Assembly (NCBI RefSeq): GCF_022953055.1
Contig: NZ_JALJEJ010000014.1
Span: forward strand, 1-64,000
Origin: Mucilaginibacter straminoryzae
Lineage (GTDB): Bacteria; Bacteroidota; Bacteroidia; Sphingobacteriales; Sphingobacteriaceae
Reading direction: 5' to 3'
DNA length: 64,000 bases
The translations under genes were made by a program, and so were the position numbers. Positions 51,741 to 60,283 of the stretch are shown here, in pieces. The notes under the pieces are model-generated. The model did not search any database and had not been told where the DNA came from. It saw only the letters and a list, made by a program, of their open reading frames with translations. Position 1 is the first letter of the stretch. Each line of letters begins with the position of its first letter.

Positions 51741-52325
51741 CTAATTTTTCAGGCTCAACTCTTTAGTCTGCATCATTTTACGCAGGTTGTTCAGCGCGTA
51801 GCGCATACGGCCCAATGCGGTATTAATGCTCACATCGGTAATGTCTGCAATCTCTTTAAAACTAAGGTCGCCATAGTGACGCATAATCAACACTTCTTTC
51901 TGCTCCGCAGGTAAAAGGTGGATCAATGATTTCAGATCCTTATGCGTCTGCTCGCGTACCATTTTATCCTCGGTACTTTCGTCGTAATGGCCCAGCACTT
52001 CAAAAATATCAAAGTCTTCGCCATTGCTTACTAAAGGCGTACGTTTTTCGCGGCGGAAATGGTCAATAACCAGGTTATGCCCAATACGGGTGACCCATGG
52101 CAGGAACTTGCCTTCCTCGTTATATTTACCGGCTTTAAGGGTATTAATTACTTTGATAAAAGTATCCTGGAAAATATCTTCTGCCAGGTATTGGTCTTTT
52201 ACCAGTAAATAAATTGAAGTATAAATTTTTGATTGATATCTGCGAATCAGCTCCACTAAACCGCTCTCTTCACCAGCAATATATAGATGGATTAATTCCT
52301 GATCACTTTTCGTTTGAAAATCCAT
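51741..52325 (-). CDS. ECF-family RNA polymerase sigma factor
   Basis: 194 residues. Region 2 (about 20-90) contains QSKIYTSIYLLVKDQYLAEDIFQDTFIKVI; region 4 (about 128-185) contains LPAEQKEVLIMRHYGDLSFKEIADITDVSINTALGRMRYALNNLRK. No anti-sigma gene follows with a membrane segment. Its target promoters are unknown. Upstream lies an AT-rich 270-bp gap shared with the divergent uvrA gene. Confidence 0.9.
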   Translation of the reverse strand: MDFQTKSDQELIHLYIAGEESGLVELIRRYQSKIYTSIYLLVKDQYLAEDIFQDTFIKVINTLKAGKYNEEGKFLPWVTRIGHNLVIDHFRREKRTPLVSNGEDFDIFEVLGHYDESTEDKMVREQTHKDLKSLIHLLPAEQKEVLIMRHYGDLSFKEIADITDVSINTALGRMRYALNNLRKMMQTKELSLKN

Positions 52326-52596
52326 AGAACTACTACTTTAAACTTAATTAAATAACAATAATGTGTTTAAGTAAAAGTTCTAATCTATAGGGGTTCCTCT
52401 TGTTTAATCCTTAATCGTATACCAAATATGGTAAATAAATCGTTTAGAAACAAATTATTTTAAAAATCTGTTATAACATATTTTGCCGTCCACGTTTGGA
52501 TAATGCTAAATGTTTTAGGATTTTTGCACTTCCAAAAAGAGCAGATAGTTAATAGACTGTTTATCATCGTAATAGTTTAAGTTATTACGTGAACAA

Positions 52597-55446
52597 ATGC
52601 AGCCTGTTTACGTCAATTTACAAATGAGCAACGCAACAGAACAAGATCCGCAACACCATATATTAATTAAGGGCGCTCGCGTACATAACCTTAAAAATAT
52701 AGACGTAGCCATACCTAAAAATAAGCTGGTAGTCATCACCGGCATGTCTGGGTCTGGCAAGTCTTCATTGGCTTTTGATACCCTTTACGCCGAAGGCCAG
52801 CGTCGTTACGTAGAAAGCTTATCTTCCTACGCACGGCAGTTTTTAGGCCGGATGAACAAGCCCGATGTAGATTATATTCGCGGTATCGCTCCGGCTATTG
52901 CCATCGAGCAGAAGGTGATCACTTCTAACCCGCGTTCTACCGTAGGTACTTCAACAGAGATCTATGATTACCTGAAGCTGTTGTTCTCGCGTATTGGGCA
53001 TACTATATCGCCGGTATCCGGCAGACGGGTAAAAAAAGATACCGTAACAGATGTCATCAACTTTCTGACCGGGCTTCCTGTAGAAACCCAGGCAACTATT
53101 TTATGCCCCTTACACCCGCATAATAACCGTTCTTTAAAAGAAGAGCTGGCAGTGTTGATGCAGAAGGGCTTCGTCCGCGTTGAATTTAACGGGCAGATGA
53201 ACCGTATCGAAAGCATCCTTGAAGATGAGACCATAGAGAATAATTCCTTAACGGAAGACGATCAGTTGCGGATCATCGTCGACCGTTTGACTGTTAATAC
53301 CGACGATGAAACATTAAGCCGCATGGGCGATTCCGTCCAGACTGCATTTTTTGAAGGCAAGGGCGATTGTTTTGTGCGCTACCGTCTTCCCGATGTAGAC
53401 GAGGAAACCGAAGCATTCTTTTGTGACCGCTTCGAGCTGGACGGAATCCGTTTTGAAGAGCCATCGCCAAACTTCTTCAGCTTTAACAACCCTTATGGTG
53501 CTTGTAAGAAATGCGAAGGCTATGGCAAGGTAATCGGTATCGACGAAGACCTGGTGATTCCTGATAAAAGCAAGACTGTTTATGAAGGTGCGATTGCACC
53601 GTGGCGCAGCGAAAAGATGCGCGAATGGAACGACCAACTGGTAAAAAATGCCATTAAGTTCGACTTCCCCATCCATCGCCCTTATAGCCAGCTCACCGAT
53701 AAGCAAAAAGACTTATTGTGGAAGGGAAACAAATACTTCCGCGGGCTTGACGAGTTCTTTAAAGAACTGGAAGAGCAGACTTATAAGATCCAATATCGGG
53801 TGATCCTGTCGCGGTATCGTGGCAAAACGACCTGCCCCGAGTGTAAGGGCAGCCGCTTGCGTAAAGATGCCAGTTATGTAAAGGTGAGTGAAAAGTCCAT
53901 TACGGATATTGTACTGATGCCATTGGATAAAGCGCTTGATTTTTTCAAGAATCTTGACCTGAATGTGCACGACGAGAAGATTGCCCGCCGTTTACTGACA
54001 GAAATAACCAACCGCATCAGCTTTTTGAATGATGTTGGTTTGAGTTACCTCACCTTAAATCGCTTGTCTAACACCCTATCTGGTGGAGAATCGCAGCGCA
54101 TCAACCTGGCAACCTCACTTGGCAGCAGCTTAGTTGGTTCTGTTTATGTACTGGACGAACCAAGTATTGGTCTGCACCCACGGGATACGCAGCGACTGAT
54201 CACCGTATTGCGTTCGCTTCGAGATGTGGGTAATACGGTGTTAGTGGTGGAACACGAGGAAGAGATTATGCAGGCTGCAGACCACCTGATTGATATCGGA
54301 CCGGCGGCAGGCACACACGGTGGCAACCTGATTTTTGCAGGCACTTATGATGAAATTATTGCCGACAATGAAAGCCTGACCGGCAAATACCTGAGCCGAA
54401 AAGAAGAGATTGCCATACCTGCCCACCGCCGCAAATGGCACGATAGCATTCTGATTAAAGGCGCCCGCGAAAATAACCTGAAGAATATTAACGTGAAGTT
54501 CCCGCTTGGTGTGCTTACTGCAGTTACCGGCGTGTCGGGATCGGGTAAAACCAGCCTGGTAAAACGCATACTCCACCCGGCCCTGCAAAAGGTATTGGGT
54601 AATTATACCGGCGAACAAACAGGCTCTTACGACGCTATTGAAGGCGATTACTCGAAGATAGAACAGGTAGAACTGGTGGATCAAAACCCTATCGGACGTT
54701 CTTCGCGCTCTAACCCGGTTACCTACGTAAAAGCCTGGGACGAGATCCGCAACCTATATGCTGCCCAACCTGGCGCCAAGGGGGCCGGATTAAAGCCGTC
54801 TGCTTTTTCCTTTAACGTAGAAGGCGGGCGTTGCGATGTTTGCCAGGGCGAAGGCGAGGTAAAGATTGAAATGCAGTTTATGGCGGATATCTTTCTGCCT
54901 TGCGAAGCGTGTAATGGTAAACGTTTTAAGCAGAATGTACTTGACGTAACTTACCAAGACAAAAACGTTTCTGATGTGTTAAATATGACCATTGATGATG
55001 CCGTTGAATTCTTTAAAAAAGAAGCAAAGATTATCAACAAGCTGAAACCACTGGTTGATGTGGGATTGGGCTATGTGCAGCTGGGCCAATCATCCAATAC
55101 ATTATCTGGCGGCGAAGCGCAGCGGATCAAATTAGCATCATTCCTGATCAAAGGGAATAATACCAGCAAAACGCTGTTCGTATTTGACGAACCGACCACC
55201 GGCTTACACTTTGAGGATATCAAAAAACTATTGAAATCCTTCGAAGCACTGATCGACCAGGGGAATACCATTATCGTGATTGAACACAACATGGATGTGA
55301 TCAAATGTGCAGATTGGGTAATTGACATCGGCCCCGAAGGCGGCGATAACGGTGGGCAACTGGTTTTTGAAGGTGTCCCCGAAGATTTGGTTAAACAGAA
55401 GAAATCTTATACCGGGCAGTTTTTAAAAGAACGTCTGTCTAAATAA
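52597..55446 (+). CDS. uvrA: UvrA, excinuclease ABC subunit A
   Basis: 949 residues. Two ABC modules: GMSGSGKSSLAFDTLYAEGQ and GVSGSGKTSLVKRIL, signatures LSGGESQRINLATSLGSSL and LSGGEAQRIKLASFLIK, Walker B VYVLDEPSIGLHPRD and LFVFDEPTTGLHFED. Zinc-binding pairs CKKCEGYG / CPECKGSR and CDVCQGEGE / CEACNGKR are present. It finds DNA damage for nucleotide excision repair. The ATG at 52624 (MSNATEQ) would also serve as start. Divergent from the ECF sigma gene. Confidence 0.95.
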   Translation: MQPVYVNLQMSNATEQDPQHHILIKGARVHNLKNIDVAIPKNKLVVITGMSGSGKSSLAFDTLYAEGQRRYVESLSSYARQFLGRMNKPDVDYIRGIAPAIAIEQKVITSNPRSTVGTSTEIYDYLKLLFSRIGHTISPVSGRRVKKDTVTDVINFLTGLPVETQATILCPLHPHNNRSLKEELAVLMQKGFVRVEFNGQMNRIESILEDETIENNSLTEDDQLRIIVDRLTVNTDDETLSRMGDSVQTAFFEGKGDCFVRYRLPDVDEETEAFFCDRFELDGIRFEEPSPNFFSFNNPYGACKKCEGYGKVIGIDEDLVIPDKSKTVYEGAIAPWRSEKMREWNDQLVKNAIKFDFPIHRPYSQLTDKQKDLLWKGNKYFRGLDEFFKELEEQTYKIQYRVILSRYRGKTTCPECKGSRLRKDASYVKVSEKSITDIVLMPLDKALDFFKNLDLNVHDEKIARRLLTEITNRISFLNDVGLSYLTLNRLSNTLSGGESQRINLATSLGSSLVGSVYVLDEPSIGLHPRDTQRLITVLRSLRDVGNTVLVVEHEEEIMQAADHLIDIGPAAGTHGGNLIFAGTYDEIIADNESLTGKYLSRKEEIAIPAHRRKWHDSILIKGARENNLKNINVKFPLGVLTAVTGVSGSGKTSLVKRILHPALQKVLGNYTGEQTGSYDAIEGDYSKIEQVELVDQNPIGRSSRSNPVTYVKAWDEIRNLYAAQPGAKGAGLKPSAFSFNVEGGRCDVCQGEGEVKIEMQFMADIFLPCEACNGKRFKQNVLDVTYQDKNVSDVLNMTIDDAVEFFKKEAKIINKLKPLVDVGLGYVQLGQSSNTLSGGEAQRIKLASFLIKGNNTSKTLFVFDEPTTGLHFEDIKKLLKSFEALIDQGNTIIVIEHNMDVIKCADWVIDIGPEGGDNGGQLVFEGVPEDLVKQKKSYTGQFLKERLSK

Positions 55447-55524
55447 CGGGCCTTTTGAATTCATAATTGCAGAGGAGTTAAAAAGGAGTTTATTGCAATT
55501 ACGAATCTGTTTAAGCTTAGTCGT

Positions 55525-55599
55525 CAAGCGATGCAATCGCGCAACAGAGATAGAAGCGCATTCTTCAATTTTTTCACTTGCGCGCGACTGCATCGCGTG
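55525..55599. repeat. REPIN 1 (right of RAYT stop)
   Basis: REP A (CAAGCGATGCAATCGCGC, one base changed in the outer flank) and REP B (CGCGCGACTGCATCGCGTG) 56 nt apart. About 60 bp including the spacer (AGAAGCGCATTCTTC and following) are nearly identical to REPIN 4 at 56493-56569, so the two arose by recent copying or by insertion of the transposase gene. Confidence 0.75.
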
Positions 55600-55616
55600 C
55601 AGAAAAAGTAAAGCGA

Positions 55617-56165
55617 TTATATCGCTATTAGTACGTCTAACAAGCCGCCCTCTCCGGCGTAATTAGCAGCAGAACTGTACAAATAATGTTGCGGCTCGGC
55701 AACAATGTGCGCACGCACAGGGTTATGATGAATATAGTCCAACTTCTGTTGTAAAATAACTGCACTGTCACATTCTACCGCATGATAGCCGTCCTGCCAA
55801 ACCTTGTAATCCTGAAAACGCTTGTTATAGCTCGCATGAAAAGAAAAGGCATTCAGAAGCCATGCTTTACGGCTCTCATTTTCATTTTGAATTGCTTCGG
55901 TAATTTTCTTGCTGGTATACTTTTTAAAATCTCTAATGATGTCAGATAATGCGTAGTGCCCTTTGGCGGACACGAGTAAATGAAGATGATTGCTCATCAA
56001 ACAAAAAGCGTATAAATTCAATCCTTTATTCTTACAACAGAAGTCTAACGAATCAATGATGATTTGTTTATATAGCGGACGCGTGAAGATATCAATCCAA
56101 TCAATGATGGTAAACGTCACGAAGTATATCTCTTCGGGCTTCCTGGCTTTGTATTGGTGCGACAA
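55617..56165 (-). CDS. REP-associated tyrosine transposase (RAYT), IS200/IS605-like
   Basis: 182 residues from the TTG at 56165. This start reads MSHQYKARKPEEIYFVTFTIIDWIDIFTR, in line with other RAYTs of the phylum; the frame extends to another TTG at 56192, with no ATG available. Numbered from 56192, the HUH motif is N68-H69-L-H71-LLV, and Y153 lies in YIHHNPVRAHIV, the conserved C-terminal segment. The catalytic Tyr is presumed to be in the FKKYTSKK helix (about Y92) or in YIHHNP. It nicks and joins single-stranded DNA at REP hairpins. Flanking REP copies are its likely targets. Apparently intact. Confidence 0.85.
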   Translation of the reverse strand: MSHQYKARKPEEIYFVTFTIIDWIDIFTRPLYKQIIIDSLDFCCKNKGLNLYAFCLMSNHLHLLVSAKGHYALSDIIRDFKKYTSKKITEAIQNENESRKAWLLNAFSFHASYNKRFQDYKVWQDGYHAVECDSAVILQQKLDYIHHNPVRAHIVAEPQHYLYSSAANYAGEGGLLDVLIAI

Positions 56166-56214
56166 TGTTTGAAGTTTTATTGAAGGTAACAATAAAATTG
56201 TAAGGCTTAGTCGT

Positions 56215-56284
56215 CACGCGATGCAATCGCGCGACAGAGATAGAAAAAATATAACTACCCACTTGCGCGCGATTCCATCGCGTG
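56215..56284. repeat. REPIN 2 (beside RAYT start)
   Basis: REP A CACGCGATGCAATCGCGCG (56215-56233) and REP B CGCGCGATTCCATCGCGTG (56266-56284), 32 nt apart. The hairpin stems are CGCGAT/ATCGCG with 3-nt loops. 23 nt upstream of the array is the RAYT start region. Confidence 0.75.
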
Positions 56285-56352
56285 CAGAAGTAGACACGCG
56301 TTTTAAACGAAAAAAAACTCTATCTAACAATAAAATTGTTCAACTTAGCCGT

Positions 56353-56417
56353 CACGCGATTCGATCGCATGGCAAAAAAAATCCAACCATTTCACTTGCG
56401 CGCGATTGCATCGCGTG
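56353..56417. repeat. REPIN 3
   Basis: REP A variant CACGCGATTCGATCGCATG (56353-56371) and REP B CGCGCGATTGCATCGCGTG (56399-56417), 27 nt apart. It is followed by the palindrome GCGTTTAAAACGC (56431-56443), itself a variant REP hairpin. Confidence 0.7.
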
Positions 56418-56492
56418 CAGAAGTAGACACGCGTTTAAAACGCTGAAATCCTAATCGTTAATTTAACAATAAAATTTGTTCAGCTTAGTCGT

Positions 56493-56569
56493 CACGCGAT
56501 ACAATCGCGCGACAGAGATATAGAAGCGCATTCTTCAATTTTTTCACTTGCGCGCGATTGCATCGCGTG
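56493..56569. repeat. REPIN 4
   Basis: REP A variant CACGCGATACAATCGCGCG (56493-56511) and REP B CGCGCGATTGCATCGCGTG (56551-56569), 39 nt apart, with the variant hairpin GCGTTTAAAACGC at 56583-56595. Flanks are shared with REPIN 3 (GAAGTAGACACGCG, CGCTGAAATCCTAA). Confidence 0.7.
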
Positions 56570-56643
56570 CAGAAGTAGACACGCGTTTAAAACGCTGAAA
56601 TCCTAACCGTTAATTTAACAATAAAATTTTTCAACTTAGTCGT

Positions 56644-56662
56644 CACGCGATGCAGTCGCGCG
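56644..56662. repeat. Single REP A copy at the array end
   Basis: CACGCGATGCAGTCGCGCG with the usual upstream CTTAGTCGT and downstream ATAG. No partner B follows; the array stops 30 nt before the aconitase terminator. Confidence 0.7.
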
Positions 56663-56690
56663 ATAGAAATATGAGGTCATAATAAAACAA

Positions 56691-56718
56691 GAACGCCCTT
56701 GCAAAAGCAAGGGCGTTC
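56691..56718 (-). terminator. Terminator after aconitase
   Basis: Perfect 12-bp stem GAACGCCCTTGC / GCAAGGGCGTTC with a 4-nt loop, 31 nt after the aconitase stop codon. On the minus strand the stem leads into TTGTTTTATTATG. Confidence 0.85.
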
Positions 56719-56748
56719 AGTATATCAATCCGGATAACCGGGATTTAA

Positions 56749-59013
56749 TTAAGCTTGTTGCTTGCGGATGATGTTTAACGCACCACCTGCTTTAAACCAC
56801 TCAATTTGTTGTGCATTGTAAGTATGGTTAACCGCAAAAGAGTCTGTAGAACCATCTTTATGGTTCAGGGTAACACCTAATTGTTTACCCGGAGCAAAGG
56901 TGGTAAGACCAGTAATGTCAATTACATCATCCTCCTGAACCTTCTCATAGTCAGCCGGATCAGCAAAAGTGATGGCCAGCATACCTTGTTTTTTCAGGTT
57001 GGTTTCGTGGATACGGGCAAATGATTTTACCAGGATCGCACGAACACCTAAGTGACGTGGCTCCATCGCTGCGTGCTCGCGTGATGAACCTTCACCATAG
57101 TTCTCGTCACCAACTACAACTGAACCGATGCCAGCTGCTTTATAATCGCGTTGGGTAGCCGGAACCGGACCATACTCACCTGTTAATTGGTTCTTAACAG
57201 AATCTGCTGTATTGTTAAAATAGTTGATCGCACCGATCAGCATGTTGTTACTGATATTATCCAGGTGACCACGGAATTTCAACCATGGGCCAGCCATAGA
57301 AATATGGTCGGTAGTACACTTGCCCTTAGCTTTAATTAACAGTTTTAAACCGCTAAGGTCTGTGCCCTCCCAAGCCGGGAATGGTTCTAACAGTTGCAAG
57401 CGTGATGAAGTAGGGCTAACCTGTACAGTTACGCTGCTGCCATCTTCAGCCGGTGCCTGGTAACCTGCATCTTCCACAGCGAAACCTTTTACCGGCAATT
57501 CAATGCCCAGTGGCTCTTCCAGTTTAACCTGCTCGCCGTTCTCGTTAGTTAGCGTATCCACCAGCGGATTGAAAGTCAGATCACCTGCAATAGCAAACGC
57601 AGTAACAATCTCCGGAGAAGCTACGAAAGCGTGAGTATTAGGGTTACCGTCCTGACGTTTTGCGAAGTTACGGTTGAACGAAGTAATGATTGAGTTTTTG
57701 CGGGTAGGATCATCTGTATGACGAGACCATTGACCGATACAAGGACCGCAAGCGTTAGCTAATACCACACCACCGATCTCTTCGAAGGTTTTTAAATAAC
57801 CATCACGCTCAACAGTGTAACGTACCTGCTCTGAACCCGGGGTTACAGTATACTCTGCCTTTGTTTTTAGCTTTTTATCGATTGCCTGTTGTGCAACAGA
57901 AGCAGCACGGGTTATATCCTCATAAGAAGAGTTGGTACAAGAACCGATCAAACCAACTTCAAGCGTAGTTGGCCAGCCGTTTTCTTTAACCGCGGTAGCA
58001 AATTTAGAGATTGGCCATGCCAGATCCGGAGTGAACGGACCGTTTACGTGTGGTTCTAACTCGCTCAGGTTAATTTCAATTACCTGGTCGAAGTATTGCT
58101 CAGGGTTTGCGTAAACTTCTGCGTCGCCGGTTAAATGTTCTTTAATCGCATCGGCCATATCCGCAATATCAGCACGTTGGGTACCGCGCAGGTAACCCGC
58201 TGCTTTCTCGTCGTAACCGAAGATAGAAGTAGTTGCACCAATTTCTGCCCCCATGTTACAGATGGTAGCTTTACCCGTAGCCGACATTGAGTTAGCGCCT
58301 TCGCCGAAATATTCTACAATGTAACCGGTACCACCTTTTACAGTAAGGATACCTGCAACACGCAGGATAACGTCTTTCGCTGAAGTCCAGCCAGACATTT
58401 TACCAGTCAGTTTCACACCTAACAATTTAGGGAATTTAAGCTCCCATGGTAAACCGGCCATTACGTCGCAAGCATCAGCACCACCAACACCAATGGCAAC
58501 CATACCCAAACCACCTGCGTTAGGTGTGTGTGAGTCGGTACCAATCATCATACCACCCGGGAAAGCGTAGTTCTCTAACACTACCTGGTGAATGATACCT
58601 GCACCCGGTTTCCAGAACCCGATGCCATATTTATCAGAAACAGATGAAAGGAAGTCGTAAACTTCTTTGTTGATATCCTTAGCAGTAGACAAATCCTGAT
58701 CGGCACCAATCTTAGCCTGGATCAGGTGATCACAGTGTACGGTAGAAGGAACGGCAACCTGCGGACGACCAGCCTGCATAAATTGCAGCAACGCCATCTG
58801 CGCGGTAGCATCCTGCATAGCCACGCGGTCTGGTGCAAAATCTACATAGTCAACGCCACGCTGAAAAGCCTGCTGCGCATTGCCTTCAGATAAGTGAGCG
58901 TATAAAATTTTCTCAGTCAATGTTAAAGGTTTTCCGGTCGCTTTACGGGCAGCCTCTATACGGCTCGCGTAGCGGTCGTAAACCTTCTTAATCATGTCTA
59001 AATCAAAAGCCAT
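56749..59013 (-). CDS. acn: Aconitate hydratase (mitochondrial-type, 4Fe-4S)
   Basis: 754 residues, matching mitochondrial-type aconitase in length. It interconverts citrate and isocitrate in the TCA cycle. The cluster cysteines are seen in GLIGSCTNSSYEDITRAAS and ANACGPCIGQWSR; TDSHTPNAGG and GEGSSREHAAMEPRHLG are further signatures. The enzyme has the four-domain order with the swivelling domain at the C-terminus. Single gene; the short upstream region (59014-59185) shows no clear promoter box. Confidence 0.96.
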   Translation of the reverse strand: MAFDLDMIKKVYDRYASRIEAARKATGKPLTLTEKILYAHLSEGNAQQAFQRGVDYVDFAPDRVAMQDATAQMALLQFMQAGRPQVAVPSTVHCDHLIQAKIGADQDLSTAKDINKEVYDFLSSVSDKYGIGFWKPGAGIIHQVVLENYAFPGGMMIGTDSHTPNAGGLGMVAIGVGGADACDVMAGLPWELKFPKLLGVKLTGKMSGWTSAKDVILRVAGILTVKGGTGYIVEYFGEGANSMSATGKATICNMGAEIGATTSIFGYDEKAAGYLRGTQRADIADMADAIKEHLTGDAEVYANPEQYFDQVIEINLSELEPHVNGPFTPDLAWPISKFATAVKENGWPTTLEVGLIGSCTNSSYEDITRAASVAQQAIDKKLKTKAEYTVTPGSEQVRYTVERDGYLKTFEEIGGVVLANACGPCIGQWSRHTDDPTRKNSIITSFNRNFAKRQDGNPNTHAFVASPEIVTAFAIAGDLTFNPLVDTLTNENGEQVKLEEPLGIELPVKGFAVEDAGYQAPAEDGSSVTVQVSPTSSRLQLLEPFPAWEGTDLSGLKLLIKAKGKCTTDHISMAGPWLKFRGHLDNISNNMLIGAINYFNNTADSVKNQLTGEYGPVPATQRDYKAAGIGSVVVGDENYGEGSSREHAAMEPRHLGVRAILVKSFARIHETNLKKQGMLAITFADPADYEKVQEDDVIDITGLTTFAPGKQLGVTLNHKDGSTDSFAVNHTYNAQQIEWFKAGGALNIIRKQQA

Positions 59014-59185
59014 TGTATTTGATTTTTAAAAGTGAAAAGTAAAACCTGACGTCTTACCCCCTAAAAGGGCTCAACGCGGCGAATGTACGAAATTTAACAG
59101 CTAAATGGTAGGGACGGTTTCCCGAAATGTTATTTAGATATGTTATAAATTACCTGAGAGTGACCGCATTGGGCGGTAAAGCAAA

Positions 59186-59209
59186 CAGGGCGCTTGTTAG
59201 GGCGCCCTG
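59186..59209 (-). terminator. Terminator after uppP
   Basis: CAGGGCGC / GCGCCCTG 8-bp stem, 8-nt loop, 15 nt past the uppP stop; followed on the minus strand by TTTGCTTT. Confidence 0.65.
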
Positions 59210-59223
59210 CTATTAAATTCGTC

Positions 59224-60018
59224 TTAAATTACTTCGAGATTGTGCCCCGTCAGATAGATGACAATGATAATCCCCCCTACCAGGATCCGGTAAAAACCAA
59301 ACAGCCTGAAGCCTTTCTTTTCCAGAAAAGTAATGAAAGTTTTGATCGCCAGCATGGCTACGATAAACGCAATCACATTGCCTACGGCCAACAATTTAAT
59401 TTCCTCCCCGGTGAATTTGTGGCCTTCTTTGTAGAAATCATACAACTTCTTAGCAGTGGCAGCAAACATGGTTGGAACTGCCAGGAAAAATGAAAATTCG
59501 GCAGCTGCCGTGCGGCTCAGCTTTTGCGACATACCGCCCACGATTGTAGCAGCAGAACGAGACACACCAGGGATCATGGCGATGCATTGGAAAAAGCCGA
59601 TCTTCAACGCCGTAGGCAGACTGATCTGCTCTTCCTTTTCTACACGCGGATTGTTAAACCACTTATCAACGAACAGCAATATGATACCACCTACAAATAA
59701 AGTGATACCAACTGTCAATGCACTTTCTAACAGCGCATCTATCCTCTTCGCTAACAGCAAACCAAAAATAGCGGCAGGGATAAAGGCAACAATCAGTTTA
59801 ATGTAGAAGTTAACCGAACGGAAAAAGCGTTTGTAATACAGAACGATCACCGAAAGGATAGCGCCTAACTGAATGGCTATAGTGAATAGCTTTACAAAAG
59901 GATCATTAGCAATACCCATTGCAGAAGACGCAATAATCATATGCCCGGTAGAAGATACCGGTAAAAATTCTGTCAATCCTTCAATAATTGCCAGAATAAT
60001 CACGTGAATTAAATTCAT
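59224..60018 (-). CDS. uppP: Undecaprenyl-diphosphate phosphatase
   Basis: 264 residues, about eight membrane helices. It dephosphorylates undecaprenyl pyrophosphate to recycle the cell-wall lipid carrier. The active-site motifs are EGLTEFLPVSSTGHMII (about 14-30) and PGVSRSAATIVGGM (about 151-164), the BacA/UppP signatures. Its ATG overlaps the DUF3098 stop (ATGA), showing translational coupling in the ftsX-DUF3098-uppP operon. Confidence 0.95.
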   Translation of the reverse strand: MNLIHVIILAIIEGLTEFLPVSSTGHMIIASSAMGIANDPFVKLFTIAIQLGAILSVIVLYYKRFFRSVNFYIKLIVAFIPAAIFGLLLAKRIDALLESALTVGITLFVGGIILLFVDKWFNNPRVEKEEQISLPTALKIGFFQCIAMIPGVSRSAATIVGGMSQKLSRTAAAEFSFFLAVPTMFAATAKKLYDFYKEGHKFTGEEIKLLAVGNVIAFIVAMLAIKTFITFLEKKGFRLFGFYRILVGGIIIVIYLTGHNLEVI

Positions 60019-60278
60019 GCTTTGGTAGCCGGCTTCTTAAATATCGAGTAAAAACCTAAACCAAAGCCAGCAAGCACCACTATCGGCGCAACTACAATTT
60101 TAGTATTGCTATAGATATCTGTATTACCGCTCATCAACACAAAACCCAAAGCTACCACCACTACGCTAACAGCCAGTAAAGTGTAATTACTTTTATCGAA
60201 AATAAAATTCACCGGGGCCTGCTCGGCAGGGCTTGTTGTTCTGGAAGCCGTAGTCGGCCTTACATATTTTTGTGCCAT
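60015..60278 (-). CDS. DUF3098 membrane protein
   Basis: 87 residues with two membrane segments (about 31-49 and 62-80) after a soluble N-terminus; NFIFDKSNYTLLAVSVVVVALGFVLMSG is the DUF3098 pattern. Function unknown; the gene order ftsX-DUF3098-uppP recurs in Bacteroidota, suggesting a role linked to cell-wall synthesis or division. 5 nt after ftsX. Confidence 0.88.
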   Translation of the reverse strand: MAQKYVRPTTASRTTSPAEQAPVNFIFDKSNYTLLAVSVVVVALGFVLMSGNTDIYSNTKIVVAPIVVLAGFGLGFYSIFKKPATKA

Positions 60279-60283
60279 AGTTA

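Larger units (their letters stand above)
55515..56662. mobile_element. REPtron: RAYT transposase gene flanked by REPIN repeats
   Basis: A Y1 (HUH) RAYT gene (55617-56165) sits inside an array of nine REP copies, four of them in A-then-B inverted pairs (REPINs) and one single. Copy A is CACGCGATGCAATCGCGCG and copy B is its exact reverse complement CGCGCGATTGCATCGCGTG. Repeats lie on both sides of the gene, and the unit of about 140-152 bp recurs downstream. This is the organisation described for REPIN-RAYT systems in other phyla. Confidence 0.8.

Noticed and set aside
56221..56454. 77-codon plus-strand ORF inside the REP array
   Set aside because: Encodes the repeats themselves (two similar Arg/Lys-rich blocks from REP copies), not a gene.
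56204..56662. CRISPR array
   Set aside because: Repeats are inverted hairpin pairs with a 140-152 bp period and near-identical spacers, not short direct repeats with unique spacers; no cas gene nearby.
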